Source of the DNA: Exophiala sp. HKRS030
Taxonomy: Eukaryota > Ascomycota > Eurotiomycetes > Chaetothyriales > Herpotrichiellaceae
Assembly (NCBI GenBank): GCA_023897205.1
Contig: JAHWDD010000006.1
Location: 806,001-870,000, forward strand
Direction: 5' to 3'
DNA: 64,000 nucleotides
Of the stretch, positions 52,270-63,045 are shown piece by piece. Position numbers and translations under genes: made by a program. Under the pieces are notes generated by a model. The model had not been told where the DNA came from. It searched no databases and saw only the letters and a program-made list of their open reading frames with translations. The number at the start of each line of letters is the position of its first letter. Position 1 is the stretch's first letter.

Positions 52270-52866
52270 GGGGAATTGATATACCAACCAGGAACGAACG
52301 TATCTTACCGTGTCTTCATACCAGAGTTAAGGCAACTCGTCAAGGCCATTTGAAGCCATACGTCAATGTTATGACGATGAGATGATGAAACGATAGTCTC
52401 CATCCGACGGATGCATTATCCGCCCTTTTCTTACTGCTGGTCTCTTGATCGCACACTGGTGACGAACTCACTTCGTTGACCATCTCTAAAGAAGAGTCTC
52501 GGTGATTGTTGATCAGGTTCAAAGCGTGAGAGTTTCTGATTGTTGTAGGTCATGATGGAAGCGATGCAGGACATGGCGGTCGCCAGAAGGACACTATGAG
52601 GACGAGTACATGACGGGCATAAATGCTCCGGAGAAGTCGTAACTCGTCAATCCGGGGTAAGGAAGCAATTGAACCAATCAGATCAATCACGACCCATGGG
52701 CGCATTTCTGCCCATCAACTTCCACTACACGAGTAATCGTTGCATCTTCCGATACTGAATACCAATTCCTCATCCCCACTGCCGTCTACCAGAATGCGAC
52801 GGCCACCTACAACCAGACCTTGACCCGTTAGCCATCTCCAAGCTCAGTAGCTCCCTTCCCTTCGCC
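52270..52866. other. Divergent promoter region, about 0.6 kb
   Basis: Between the second SDR gene (minus) and the TMEM170-like gene (plus). No recognisable feature. Confidence 0.5.
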
Positions 52867-53388
52867 ATGTCTAGCATGTACGCCTACGGCGCAGGCGTGC
52901 CACGGTCATATGTCACACCCCAATTTCCCGCCTTGTACTGGCCCATCCGCGCCCTCCCAGGCCAGTCGAAATACCTCTACTACCTCTCGGACATCTACCG
53001 CTACACTCTGTACTGGTCGCTCATCACCATTGTTTCTGCGCACATCTGCGTGGCAGGTTGGGCTGTGCTCATGCAATTTAACTCGGCGTCACAACGAAGG
53101 AAGTTTCTCGCCTCGCCGGTGGGCAAGAACCTGAGTACAAAAACTAGGAGATTGCTTGGGGACAATCCCATTGGTGAAACGCTTGGATGGGTTTGGATCG
53201 TGCCTATTGTCTACATCGTTCTAGGAGGGTTAGAGGCTCTGTTGGCTGGGACCATGGTTGGCTTAGTCCTGGGCGCGGTTTACAACGCGGGATACTTTGC
53301 CATGAGCACATGGACACCCTTGCTCTGGGGCATTATCAACATGCTTGTCCTGGTCGTGAGCAGTTTCAGAATACAAGGTGGCCTGTGA
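52867..53388 (+). CDS. TMEM170-like integral membrane protein
   Basis: 173 aa, intronless. Three to four hydrophobic helices: YTLYWSLITIVSAHICVAGWAVLM (about 46-69), LGWVWIVPIVYIVLGGLEALLAGTMVGLVLGAVY (about 106-139) and LLWGIINMLVLVVSSF (about 151-166). A conserved-looking loop contains GDNPIGETLG. The layout and the YWxLI...H helix match the TMEM170 family, whose animal members shape ER membrane and affect nuclear pore assembly. The role in fungi is unclear. The start ATG is the first in the frame. Confidence 0.65.
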   Translation: MSSMYAYGAGVPRSYVTPQFPALYWPIRALPGQSKYLYYLSDIYRYTLYWSLITIVSAHICVAGWAVLMQFNSASQRRKFLASPVGKNLSTKTRRLLGDNPIGETLGWVWIVPIVYIVLGGLEALLAGTMVGLVLGAVYNAGYFAMSTWTPLLWGIINMLVLVVSSFRIQGGL

Positions 53389-54096
53389 ATCCTCATAACT
53401 ATGACATTAATGGATCAATTCACATCCGGTCATTGCTTTCTTAAACTATGGATCAGGTCATGTACACGATAAGATCAACTTTAACTGGTGGATCTATGTG
53501 ACTTGACCTCACCTCCGCACATGAACACGATGTATGAGGAACTTACAAGGTCAGCTCGGCGAGGTCATTTCAAGCTCGACATCTAGAAGCTGAGAGCTCA
53601 GCGGACACTAGGCTCGAGGCTAGGGGAGCCAGTACACTTCGGCAAGCGGTTGCACAGGCAAGTCTGCGACTCATGTTGATCTCGAGTAGTAAGTTTAAAT
53701 GAGTGACTTCGAAGGAGGTAAAGGGCATTCGTCTTGACCGCCTTAGGTAGACAATACGGGGACATCCCATTTCGTACCATCAATTCGTGAGAAGAAAGTC
53801 GCACAAAGTGGATGAAAGAAGAAGCAAGGAAGGTCTAGATATGTGTCCGCGCGGTATGCATGTGCTGTTACAACATCCTGTAGATGATCGTTCGACGTCA
53901 GAACCAATACACCTGGAAAAGGAAGATACTTGACTAAAACTTCAATTTGGTTCTCAGGATTGCCGTTGCATGTCTCCGTCTTGTACCCATCTGCAGTGTG
54001 CAATGCGGTCAGCGATAGCCCCGTGAAATTGTAAACGCTCAAGCCAGGAAAGTACTAGAAGCAAAAAGGCCATGCGATCTGCCGGGACGTTCGAAA
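53389..54096. other. Convergent intergenic region, about 0.7 kb
   Basis: 3' flanks of the TMEM170-like and SPF30-like genes. A minus-strand frame at 53743-54042 lacks an ATG at its start and has no known domain, so no gene is called. Confidence 0.5.
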
Positions 54097-55024
54097 TCAT
54101 TCATCCGGGTTGCCTTGCTGGTAAATATGTCTTGTCCGGGTGGGGTCTTTGCGCATCTCGTGCCCACTGCCAGTAAATCCAACTGCAAACAAGTAAGCAC
54201 GTAGAATCACAACAGGAACGGGTGGTCTCACCTCTCGCATTGACACCTTCTCCGGTCCGGAACATGCTTTCCTTCTTTGTAAATTTGCCGGCTTTAGACT
54301 TGGCTGCAAAGTCCTGCCACTTGTTCTTGCCCGCCTCCAGCTCTTTGTTCGCCTTTACCTTGCGTGGTATCTTGGCCGGTCTGATAGGTCCATCACTGAC
54401 TTTGCTCGGCTCTCGTTTGGCCTGTTGGGCCAGAGTAGGATCGACGCTGGCGGCTGCGGAAATGACGCTTGGATTCACTGGTGCAGGAACCGGAGTGGAC
54501 GATCCTGAGATGCCATCAGCTTTCCGCTTCTTCGCCTCATTTGACAGCGGCTTGATGTGATTAGATTTCAGTGTCTCGGTGTTTCCATAGTTTTTAAAAG
54601 TGACAATATACACTGGGTCGCTCGATGAGCCGGTGATCGACGTAATTCTGGCGGCATAAAATCCCCCATCGCCTGATTTCCATCTAGCCATGACATTGTC
54701 ATTGACAGAGAATGTTGTTGGTGTTTGTGATTCTTCTTCAACATCAGGTTTCCGATAGCCGGCTTGATAAGCTGGATGGTTTTCTTTTGACCATTTCTCC
54801 TTCACTGGTGGCGGCGAGGGTTTCGCAGAGTGCGCTTGTACTGAAGCAGGCTTTAGTTCTGCAATGGCAGCTTCGGTGAGGGAAATAACTTCTTCAAGTT
54901 CTGATTTCAGGCTCTGTAGTTCAGTGTTGTCTGGATCATCTTGTAAACTTGACTGTACTGTTTCCAGTTGCAGTGTGTATTCCTTGAGTTCGTTCTCAAA
55001 AGCGGCCAACTCGGCTGCGCTCAT
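54097..55024 (-). CDS. spf30: Survival-of-motor-neuron-related splicing factor 30 (SPF30/SMNDC1), Tudor protein
   Basis: Exons 54232-55024 and 54097-54182 (49-nt intron) give 292 aa. An N-terminal coiled coil (ELAAFENELKEYTLQLETVQSSL) precedes a Tudor domain at about 103-160, with DNVMARWKSGDGGFYAARITSI and YIVTFKNYGNTETL. The aromatic residues expected for dimethyl-arginine binding are present. A KRK cluster and a C-terminal block KNKWQDFAAKSKAGKFTKKESMF then VGFTGSGHEMRKD are shared with SPF30. In animals SPF30 helps recruit the U4/U6.U5 tri-snRNP in the spliceosome. The last exon is only 28 codons and is lost without the intron. Confidence 0.9.
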
Positions 55025-56955
55025 GTTGGAAGTTGAGAGTGCCTAGGGGGACAGGTCGAGATCTGATAAGGTGAAACTGTAAGTAGGTGTATGTCAGGTA
55101 GGAAATTGATAAAATGACGAGTGCAAAGTAGTTCTATACATTCAAGTCTGCGCCATGCAGCAGGCGCAATACAGTACAATCACAAAAGTGCCAAGAACGT
55201 CCAGGGTTTTTACCCGAGGTTTCTGTCCCAGGCGCTCCCCATACGAATCCTGGGTTTGGAGTATGAATATTGCGACTATCTGAGGTACTGACTTGTACCT
55301 GAACTTATCAGCACGTCCTATCTTCGGCCAAAGGAACTCGGCCAATTCAGATCGTCGCTCATCATTTCTCAGATCTTCCTGTACCAAGACATTTTACATA
55401 TTTCTGTCCTTCCTGTACGGCGTATAGTAGAGGTCCAATGTTGCCCCAGCCTCGGATCCCGGCAAAATCCGTGTTAGAGACACCATACGATATGATAGCG
55501 AGGACACGAGTATGAGAAGTGGCCAGTTCTAACACAGGCAGTTTACGGAGTCCACAGAGTTTCGTTCCGGAGGCCCTCAGGTGACTAGCGAATGTCGGGC
55601 TCTGCATCGATGACGTCGCAGAAGCGAGCCACCAGCTGTTCAATCAGAGACTTCAGCGATAACCCCATCCATACAGTGAGTCAGGCTAGGAGAGCGATCC
55701 CGGTCGTCCAGGAACCGTGGAAAAGTAGGGTTCGGAGTATAGAGAACCTCATTCGTCGAAAGGGTCTAGAAAACGACTTTCCCATTGCCATTGTCAGCGC
55801 CGTCATATCAAATTCGGCAAGAGTGCCTGATTGAAGTTTGGTGGTAAATTTGAATGGACGGCATGGACTATCATGGATGCGCATGGACCAGTCGCGGCTC
55901 GAGTCAGCTTAGAAATCAACTTTGGATGAGGTCGAGGCTGCTCCCATCCGGATAGTTTGCCACATCTCACCCTGGCCCACGAGGCCTTTTCCTCCAGCCA
56001 GAGCAGAGAATGCGTGGACAAGCGTGAAGATTTGAGCGCTATGGTGTCAATCAACTCTCTCCCGCCTGGAGAGGTCAATCTTATGGTCAAGGAACAAAAT
56101 CTGTTCTAGTCAACTTGGACAGGTCAATGACATCTTCTCGTACTCTTGCTTGTCTTCCGTATCTCGGTCAGTAAGAGTCCAAAGCGGTAATGAGTGGCTG
56201 TAGCAGCGGGAAAGGCAGGCTTCCTAGGCCCAAAAAAACATCCATGACATGTCCGGGCGCTCTCCAGGGCCTGAGGTTGCCTGTACTTTTAATTACGAGG
56301 TAAATAGTGGTACCTCCGGGAAGGGACATTGGGAGGGTCTAACGGAGCATCGTAGTTAAAGAACACCCCCGTCGGGGCTCAAAGAGGCGTAGATCTTGGC
56401 AGGGTCTGTCCTCGGTGTCTGCAGTCAATGGTGCAATCCGTCTTCGATCTCCCCCTCCGGTGCTTCTCATCCATTATTCATTCTTCTCCTACTACCACTG
56501 CCCGCGAGTTGAAGCATCTGGCCGCAACAGACAACCCTCGCCAGACCTTTAACTTCTCTCTTATACCTCTCGTCATTCCTTCGCCCCTATCAGGAATCGT
56601 TTATCTTGGTCAGGCACTGCCATCATCCTTCCGTCCAGCCTTGTTATTATCTCAAAGGGTGCGCTGACCGCCCCGCCTATCCCGCACCCTTACTTCTACC
56701 CACTATTATTATTCTGTCATATTCAATTCATCTTTTTCCCAAGCAGTTCCTGTTACTATTGAACATCTTTGCGCTATACTTCGCGCCTCTTGCTACTGCC
56801 ATTCGCACGCAGTAGAGGGAGGCATCATTCAAAGCCATCTGTGGGAGCATTAGAGCCGCTCCGCACTTCCCGACCGAACAGATCGCTCGCTCCAGCCAGC
56901 CGGCCCTGTTTGCAACTGAGACAAAAGGCAACCCATCTGTCCATTCTACCTTTCA
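55025..56955. other. Divergent intergenic region, about 1.9 kb, with long leader of the bZIP gene
   Basis: Promoters of spf30 (minus) and yap1 (plus). Sequence from about 56430 to 56810 on the plus strand is pyrimidine-rich and resembles a long 5' UTR. An ATG at 56428 opens a 79-codon frame that would be an upstream ORF if transcribed. TACGGAGT lies at 55544. No gene was recognised. Confidence 0.5.
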
Positions 56956-58880
56956 ATGTCGCGTCGATCTACAGAAGGTCTCTTTCTCTCTCCGGATCAG
57001 CAAGAATTGCTTATGGCGGCGTTGAACTCGAACAAATCCTTGAACCAGCAATCTACTCAAAAATCCACCCCCCAAAATCTTAACTTCACCCCCAACATGT
57101 CTGCTCCAGGCTCTGCCACACTCGACTTCAGTGACGACAGTCCTTTTCTCGATTTCGACCCCGAAGCCGATTTTGGCGATGAGAGTTTTGATTTTGATGA
57201 GAATGCTCGCATGATTGGGGACATCCCCGGCGAGCTTCATGATAAGAGGAAAAGCATTGATGGCAAAGATGACGATGATGAAGGAGGAGGGAAAAGACGT
57301 GAGGGTGAAGACAAGACTGCCAAAAAGCCTGGCAGGAAGCCTTTGACCTCCGAACCCACCTCTGTATGTATAGTCCGAGCTTGACGACGACAGAACTAAT
57401 CATTGAACCACAGAAGCGCAAGGCTCAGAACCGAGCAGCTCAACGTGCCTTCCGCGAGCGGAAAGAAAAGCATCTTAAGGATCTCGAGACGAAGGTGGAG
57501 GACCTCGAAAAAGCCTCGGAGTCCGCCAACCATGAAAATGGTCTCTTGCGTGCTCAGGTCGAGCGCCTGCAAGTTGAACTGAAAGAATATCGCAAGCGTC
57601 TCTCGTGGATCAGTAGCAATGGCTTGAATCGCTCGCAGCCAGTTGTCACTCAAGGACGAACTAATCCTGGCGTCAATAGCCAAAATGACTTCAAGTTTGA
57701 ATTCCCCAAATTCGGCGATTTGCCACCGATGCCCGCGACAAACCTCTTCGGTTCGAACTCTCAGAAACCGCAGACCACAGCCTCCAGCCGAGCATCGTCA
57801 GTCGCCACACCTAGTTCGACCCAGGCAAATGGGAATGCCAACAATCGTAGATCACCATCGGCCTCACAGAACCAGCCTGCTAGGTTTGGGTCCCTCAGTC
57901 AGTCTCCATTGAGTACTGGATATTCGGCTTCACCACGGCCCCAGACAGCGCATAAAGAGCAGCAAGGGAGCGTTGATAGCTTGTCAGGTCTGTTCAGTCC
58001 TTCCATCCTCGAGGCAAGTCGGCATGCTTCGATGAACGGCTACTTCCTTCAGAATAACTATAACAACACCAACTATAACGGCCAAGGCAACGGCTCTGGA
58101 TTACATTCAAATTCGAGCATGTCCACCCATGATTCTCCCAGTTCGTCGACAGAGTCACAGAATCATATCTCCTCGATTGGTACATCCCCAGAACCCAGCC
58201 TCAACTCTCCAGCGAACAAGATCAACGAGATTGGCCTCAACCCTATCCATGAAGAGAACCCGCTTTCATTTGGAGGTAAGGACCTCTGCCAGCAACTCCA
58301 AATGGCCTGTGGCTGCGCGGACGACCCTGTACCTCCCATCTTGAACATGTCTAACGGAGTACCTTCAGGCTTGAGTCAGAATACACAGAGCTTGGATGGC
58401 ACTGGCTTTGATTTCATGGCCCAATCAAATAACAACACATTTGATCCGGTTCTGTTCGGAGACTACCGTGAGACACAAGACAACATTCTATCACAAGATT
58501 TTGGGGCTTTCTTCAATGACGCCTATCCATTGCCCGATTTGGGGAGCCCGCTTCACAACTACACAGATCTCACGACAGATCAATCCTCGAAACAGAACGA
58601 TCTCATGAAGATGGTCGAGGCCGCCAAGAACGAAGAAGTCGTGCCCGACAACGACAAGCCCATGACTTGTAACAAGATATGGTCAGTACACGTTCGTGCA
58701 TCGCAAGTACAAGTAGCTAACTTTTCGTGCAGGGATCGTCTTCAGTCAATGGAGAAATTTCGGAACGGCGAAATTGATATTGACAATTTGTGTAGCGAGC
58801 TACGTTCGAAGGCAAAATGCTCCGAAGGTGGTGCTGTGGTGGATAAGAGAGATGTTGACAAGATCCTGGGTACAGCTTGA
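56956..58880 (+). CDS. yap1: Yap1/AP-1-like redox-sensing bZIP transcription factor
   Basis: Exons 56956-57363, 57414-58681 and 58733-58880 (introns 50 and 51 nt) give 607 aa. The basic region begins at residue 137 (KRKAQNRAAQRAFRERKEKH), followed by a leucine zipper to about 200. The n-CRD has Cys428, Cys435 and Cys437 (LCQQLQMACGC). The c-CRD has Cys555, Cys579 and Cys588, beside a hydrophobic export signal (VVDKRDVDKIL). In the family, oxidation links the two Cys regions, masks the export signal and holds the factor in the nucleus to switch on antioxidant genes. The middle is Ser/Asn/Gln-rich. The last intron lies inside the c-CRD, keeps the frame and has no stop. Confidence 0.96.
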
Positions 58881-59816
58881 AACATCTGTTCTGCATACTG
58901 GTCATGTACGAAGCTCTCGGGAGTTTATGGCTGAAGTCTTCGGGGACATATGATACCATCATGAAAATGGAATGAAAATGGGGAATGAATGACCTAGGTG
59001 CGTGACATTTGGGTCTATATCGTATTGTTTAGTGGAGTTGGGAGGTGATTGTGCCTTCAATGTACCAATTTTGTGCGATCTGGGCTCTTCTCGAAGTCAT
59101 GACGCTCTTTAGGAGGTATTATATCTCCAGACAGCCATATATCAGATCTGAAAACATGAAAACAATGTGTAACTGAATGATTCGTTGTTCCCTCGCCTTG
59201 AGAAACCCGAGTCGAGCAATAGGGGGTAGTGGACGGCCAGGCACCTAATTTGTGGTTCGCTGACACCCAGCACTGAGATAAAGATGGAATCATGAAGACT
59301 AATTCCAATCCAGCAGTCCTTACCTCTGTAGTTGCTTTGTATACAAGGCCATGCACTGAGCACCTGGGCATAGACAGGCAGTAATAAAGTGAGGCGGTGA
59401 TGCTGTTCTCGGGGTTAACGAAAGAGGTTAAGCGGCAGTGCCAAGCTGACTCTCAGACAGATGGAGACTGGCGCCATTTGGACGATGTAGCTTGTCGCTT
59501 TTCCTGGGGGTGAATACTCTCATTGTTGTAGACATTCTCATTTTTGTTCTACTCTTCGGCTTAGTATCAGCCTCTTTCTTGTTTTTGGCCTTTGCGAGAT
59601 CCTTGCCACAACAGATCCCTCCGCGCAAACCATATATTCACTAATTCTAATCGATTCACCTCCTGGACCTTTCTGCCGCGCCCCCAAACCCGTGCTTGCG
59701 CGCTCAGAGATTCTTCCACCACGAACTTCACATCCAGTGATGGCTTCTGTGAGTCTTCATCTCCTTCATACCTTCTCGTCGTTGCCTCTCTTTTTGATCT
59801 AAGCCCCGTCATCACA
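58881..59816. other. Intergenic region, about 0.9 kb
   Basis: 3' flank of yap1 and promoter/5' leader of the DUF2433 gene, which is in the same orientation. No further gene seen. Confidence 0.55.
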
Positions 59817-62209
59817 ATGTATCGATCCAATGCTGGAACAGGCCTTATGCCTGTTGCTGTACCGCCACTAATCCTGCGCCGTCAACAGCCTCGACCTCAA
59901 TTCCCAAATCCAGGCTATCTACCCAACGGTACTTCTGGCCCGACCCCAGGAGCACAGGCTCTTCTTCCCAACAATGGCCGAGTCATCCAGTCCGGTCCTG
60001 TCCGCGTCCTATGCATCGCCGATGTGAGAGGTGAGTTGAGTTATACCTTTCCCTGCTATGCTGAGCCTATCTGACGAACCCTTTCACCTGCACAGGAAAC
60101 CTCCGATCCCTGAACGACCTGGCGAGGACTGCGAGGGCCGATTACATCCTACATACCGGTGATTTTGGTTTCTACGACCACACTTCATTAGAGAGAATAG
60201 CCGAGAAGTATGGAGACCAATTCACTCCAAGATCAGCATACTGAACCGAATTTAGGACTCTGAAGCACGTCGCGCAATATTCACCTCTTCTCAGCGAACC
60301 TGTCAAGCGACAGATCGCTCAGCCGAATCCATCGCGACCGGTCAAACAGATGTTTTCGCCCGATCAACTCCCTCTTTCGGAGCTGCCTCTCCTTTTGAAT
60401 AAGCAGATCACCCTCGACGTACCTGTCTACACGGTATGGGGCGCTTGTGAAGATGTGCGCGTCCTCGAACGATTTAGATCGGGGGAATACAAAGTTGACA
60501 ACCTACACATCATTGACGAAGTCAATTCAAGATTACTGGACATTGGTGGTGTCAAACTGCGCTTATTGGGTCTGGGAGGTGCCGTCGTCATTCACAAGCT
60601 CTTTGACAATGGCGAAGGCAAGACATACATTGCAGGGGGTCAAGGAACAATGTGGACGACGCTGCTGCAAATTGGTTCTCTGATCGATACCGCCAACCGT
60701 GTCTACGATCCCTCAGAAACCCGAATTTTCCTGACTCACGCCTCGCCTGCGAGAGATGGAATTCTCAACCAACTCTCCGTCACACTCAAGGCCGACTTCT
60801 CCATCTCCGCTGGTCTACACTTCCGTTACGGCAGCTCTTACAACGAGTTCTCCGTGAATCCTTCCCTGGACCACTATCGTGGCAAGCTGGCTGCTTCAAA
60901 GGCTTCGTTCCAGGATGTGTGGGAAACAGTCAAGATGGATGTTGAGCAAGCCATCGAGTCCAACGCAAGTCACAAACAACTCCTGCACAGTGCTTTGGAT
61001 ATCATCGAAAAGATGCCTAGCACTGCCAACGGAGGCAATCCATTCGGCGGTCCAGTTGGTGGTGGAGGTGCCGCAGGTCAAGTGGACGAAAGTGCATTCA
61101 AAAACATGTGGAATTTCAACCTTGCCGATGCTGCCTTTGGCTATCTTGTTCTGGAAATTGAAGGGGGTCGCATTGGCACAGAAATGCGCGCCCAAGGCTT
61201 CAACTTTGCCCACCGCGGCAAGCAACCCAACATCGGTCAGGCCGGTCAGCAGCAGCAGGTTACATCTGCACAACAAGCTCCGGTCCCAGCACCACCTTCC
61301 GCCGCTCCAACCGGTCCAGGCCAAAACCGCACCCCTGCTTTCCCGGCTCCGGTTCAGCCTTTCCCACAACAGCAGAAGCCCGGGCAACAGCAAGGAAGAG
61401 CCAACCAACCAAGTCAACAAGGGCCAGGTGCAAAGGCAGCCACTCCACCAGTCACAGGATCTCCCGCACCACCTGTCACTCAAGGAAAACCCATGACGCC
61501 CCAGCCATCGAGCGCCGCAGTGCCAGCTACTACCTCGTTGGATGCCAAGCCCATGCTACCCGCTACGAACGGTAGCAGTGCAGATAGGGCAGCTGACAGT
61601 GAGGCGTCCAAAGCGAAGACTGCGGCCCCTGCTATTGAGCGCAAGGCGCCTACTGCCCTCTATATGTCGTTTGTGGACACGGAGGAGGCGGCCAAGGAAT
61701 GCGTGGCAGAAGAGGACCGAGAGAAGGTCAAATCAATTGTACGGATAGGAAAGTTCGGCAATTGGAAAGTTCAATTTGAGGATCACGAAACTGCCCAAGC
61801 TGCTTTGACACGCTCTCAAGCCGAAGTATTGAAACACAAAGGTCCCAATGGCAAGCCTCCTAAGGTTATGTTCTTTGAGGAACGAGGCGGTGGAGCCCAC
61901 CAGCGTGACAGCCATAGTCAAGGCGGTGCGGGAACCTGGCAAGGCAGCAGTCGAGGTGCTTCAGCTGCAGGCTCTGGACCTTCCCGAGGGGGTTACCAGA
62001 GTGGAGGAGCAAGTGATAGCGAAGGTGGCCGTGGTCGAGGCGGGTTCCGCGGTCGCGGTCGTGGCCGTGGCGACGATCGAAGTGGCCGAGGTGGCCGTGG
62101 TGGACGAGGAGGCTTCAACAAAACGGCTGAAGGAACCTCAGACAGCCGACCATCCAACGACTCCAAGTCAAATGACTCCAAGCCACCGGCAACTTCAGGT
62201 GATAGCTGA
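59817..62209 (+). CDS. DUF2433 calcineurin-like phosphoesterase-fold protein with RGG tail
   Basis: Exons 59817-60030, 60096-60207 and 60256-62209 (introns 65 and 48 nt) give 759 aa. The N-terminal half has a metallophosphoesterase-like order: VLCIADVRGN (Asp69-x-Arg71), HTGDFGF (Asp94), VWGACEDV (about 169-176) and LTHASPARDG (His270). Usual metal ligands are changed: His to Arg in the first motif, and GNHD is GACED. A Pro/Gln-rich linker (about 420-560) leads to an RRM-like piece (ALYMSFVDTEEAAKECV, GNWKVQFEDHETAQAAL). A C-terminal RGG/RG region follows (about 700-735, GRGRGGFRGRGRGRG), typical of RNA binding and arginine methylation. Related proteins are conserved in ascomycetes and uncharacterised. 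Function may be RNA-related rather than phosphatase. Confidence 0.8.
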
Positions 62210-63045
62210 GTCTGTCGACACCGTGATTTCACCATATCTTATTGAGTCTCGAGTATGGAGAGCGAAGGAATCCCCGGCGAGATTTTTCAGCGAAATGGTC
62301 GGGTTGTGTGCATTATGAAGGCGCCATAAGGATGTCAAAATGGTGGGTACTTTGGCCGGAGTAGAGAACAGGCTGAGGTTCCGACCAGGACATGGGGGTT
62401 TCCTTCTGAGGCTTGGAGGCACTTCCTTCAACCATGTGTATTCTACCCTTTTTCTTCTTGTTAGAAAAGAGAAAAGTCAATAGTGAGCTGGAGCAAGAAG
62501 CGGATATCCAATGGAACAGATTAAAGAAGATTTGAGAGAATCAACGTAATGTTGTAACAATGGCCCTTTAGGCCCTGTAGGCACAAAATAGACGAGTGCA
62601 CTCGTCCTCCGTACAATACGGAGTACGTGGGCAAGGCTGGGGAGGGCTCTATAGGCGCAAGCAACAGCCCGGGGGGTTCCCCCAATACAGTATGCGGTAT
62701 GACGGAAGCGCAGCGGAACTCGGGCCCGTCCTTGTACTGGTGACGCACTCGGTTTCTTGCTGCAAGGCTAAACTCCAACCACCTGTGACTCGTTGGTCCT
62801 GCGTCTCGAACATTTGTAAATACCTGCTTTGGAAGTCTACAAACAAACCATATTGCATTCTCCCTACATTCTTTTTTGGCTACACTTCTTTTTTTGATCT
62901 CCTCAGTGATTCATCCGGACTTTTGCTATTCGCCTTGCGCGGACTCTACCGAAACACTCCAGTGCATAATGCAGCACGCCGATTGTTCCTCCCGGTGATA
63001 CCAAAGAACATACATACCCCTTGACCATCCACGACGCCCTGTAAA
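62210..63045. other. Intergenic region with paired TACGGAGTA element
   Basis: About 0.8 kb between the DUF2433 gene and ncr1, both plus strand. The only notable element is at 62607-62628. No gene was recognised. Confidence 0.55.
62607..62628 (+). repeat. Head-to-head pair of the TACGGAGTA element
   Basis: CTCCGTA, spacer CAA, then TACGGAGTACGT. The two halves form a 7-bp inverted repeat. Confidence 0.8.

Noticed and set aside
53743..54042. 99-codon minus-strand frame near spf30
   Set aside because: It begins without an ATG, has no domain, and lies in a convergent 3' region.
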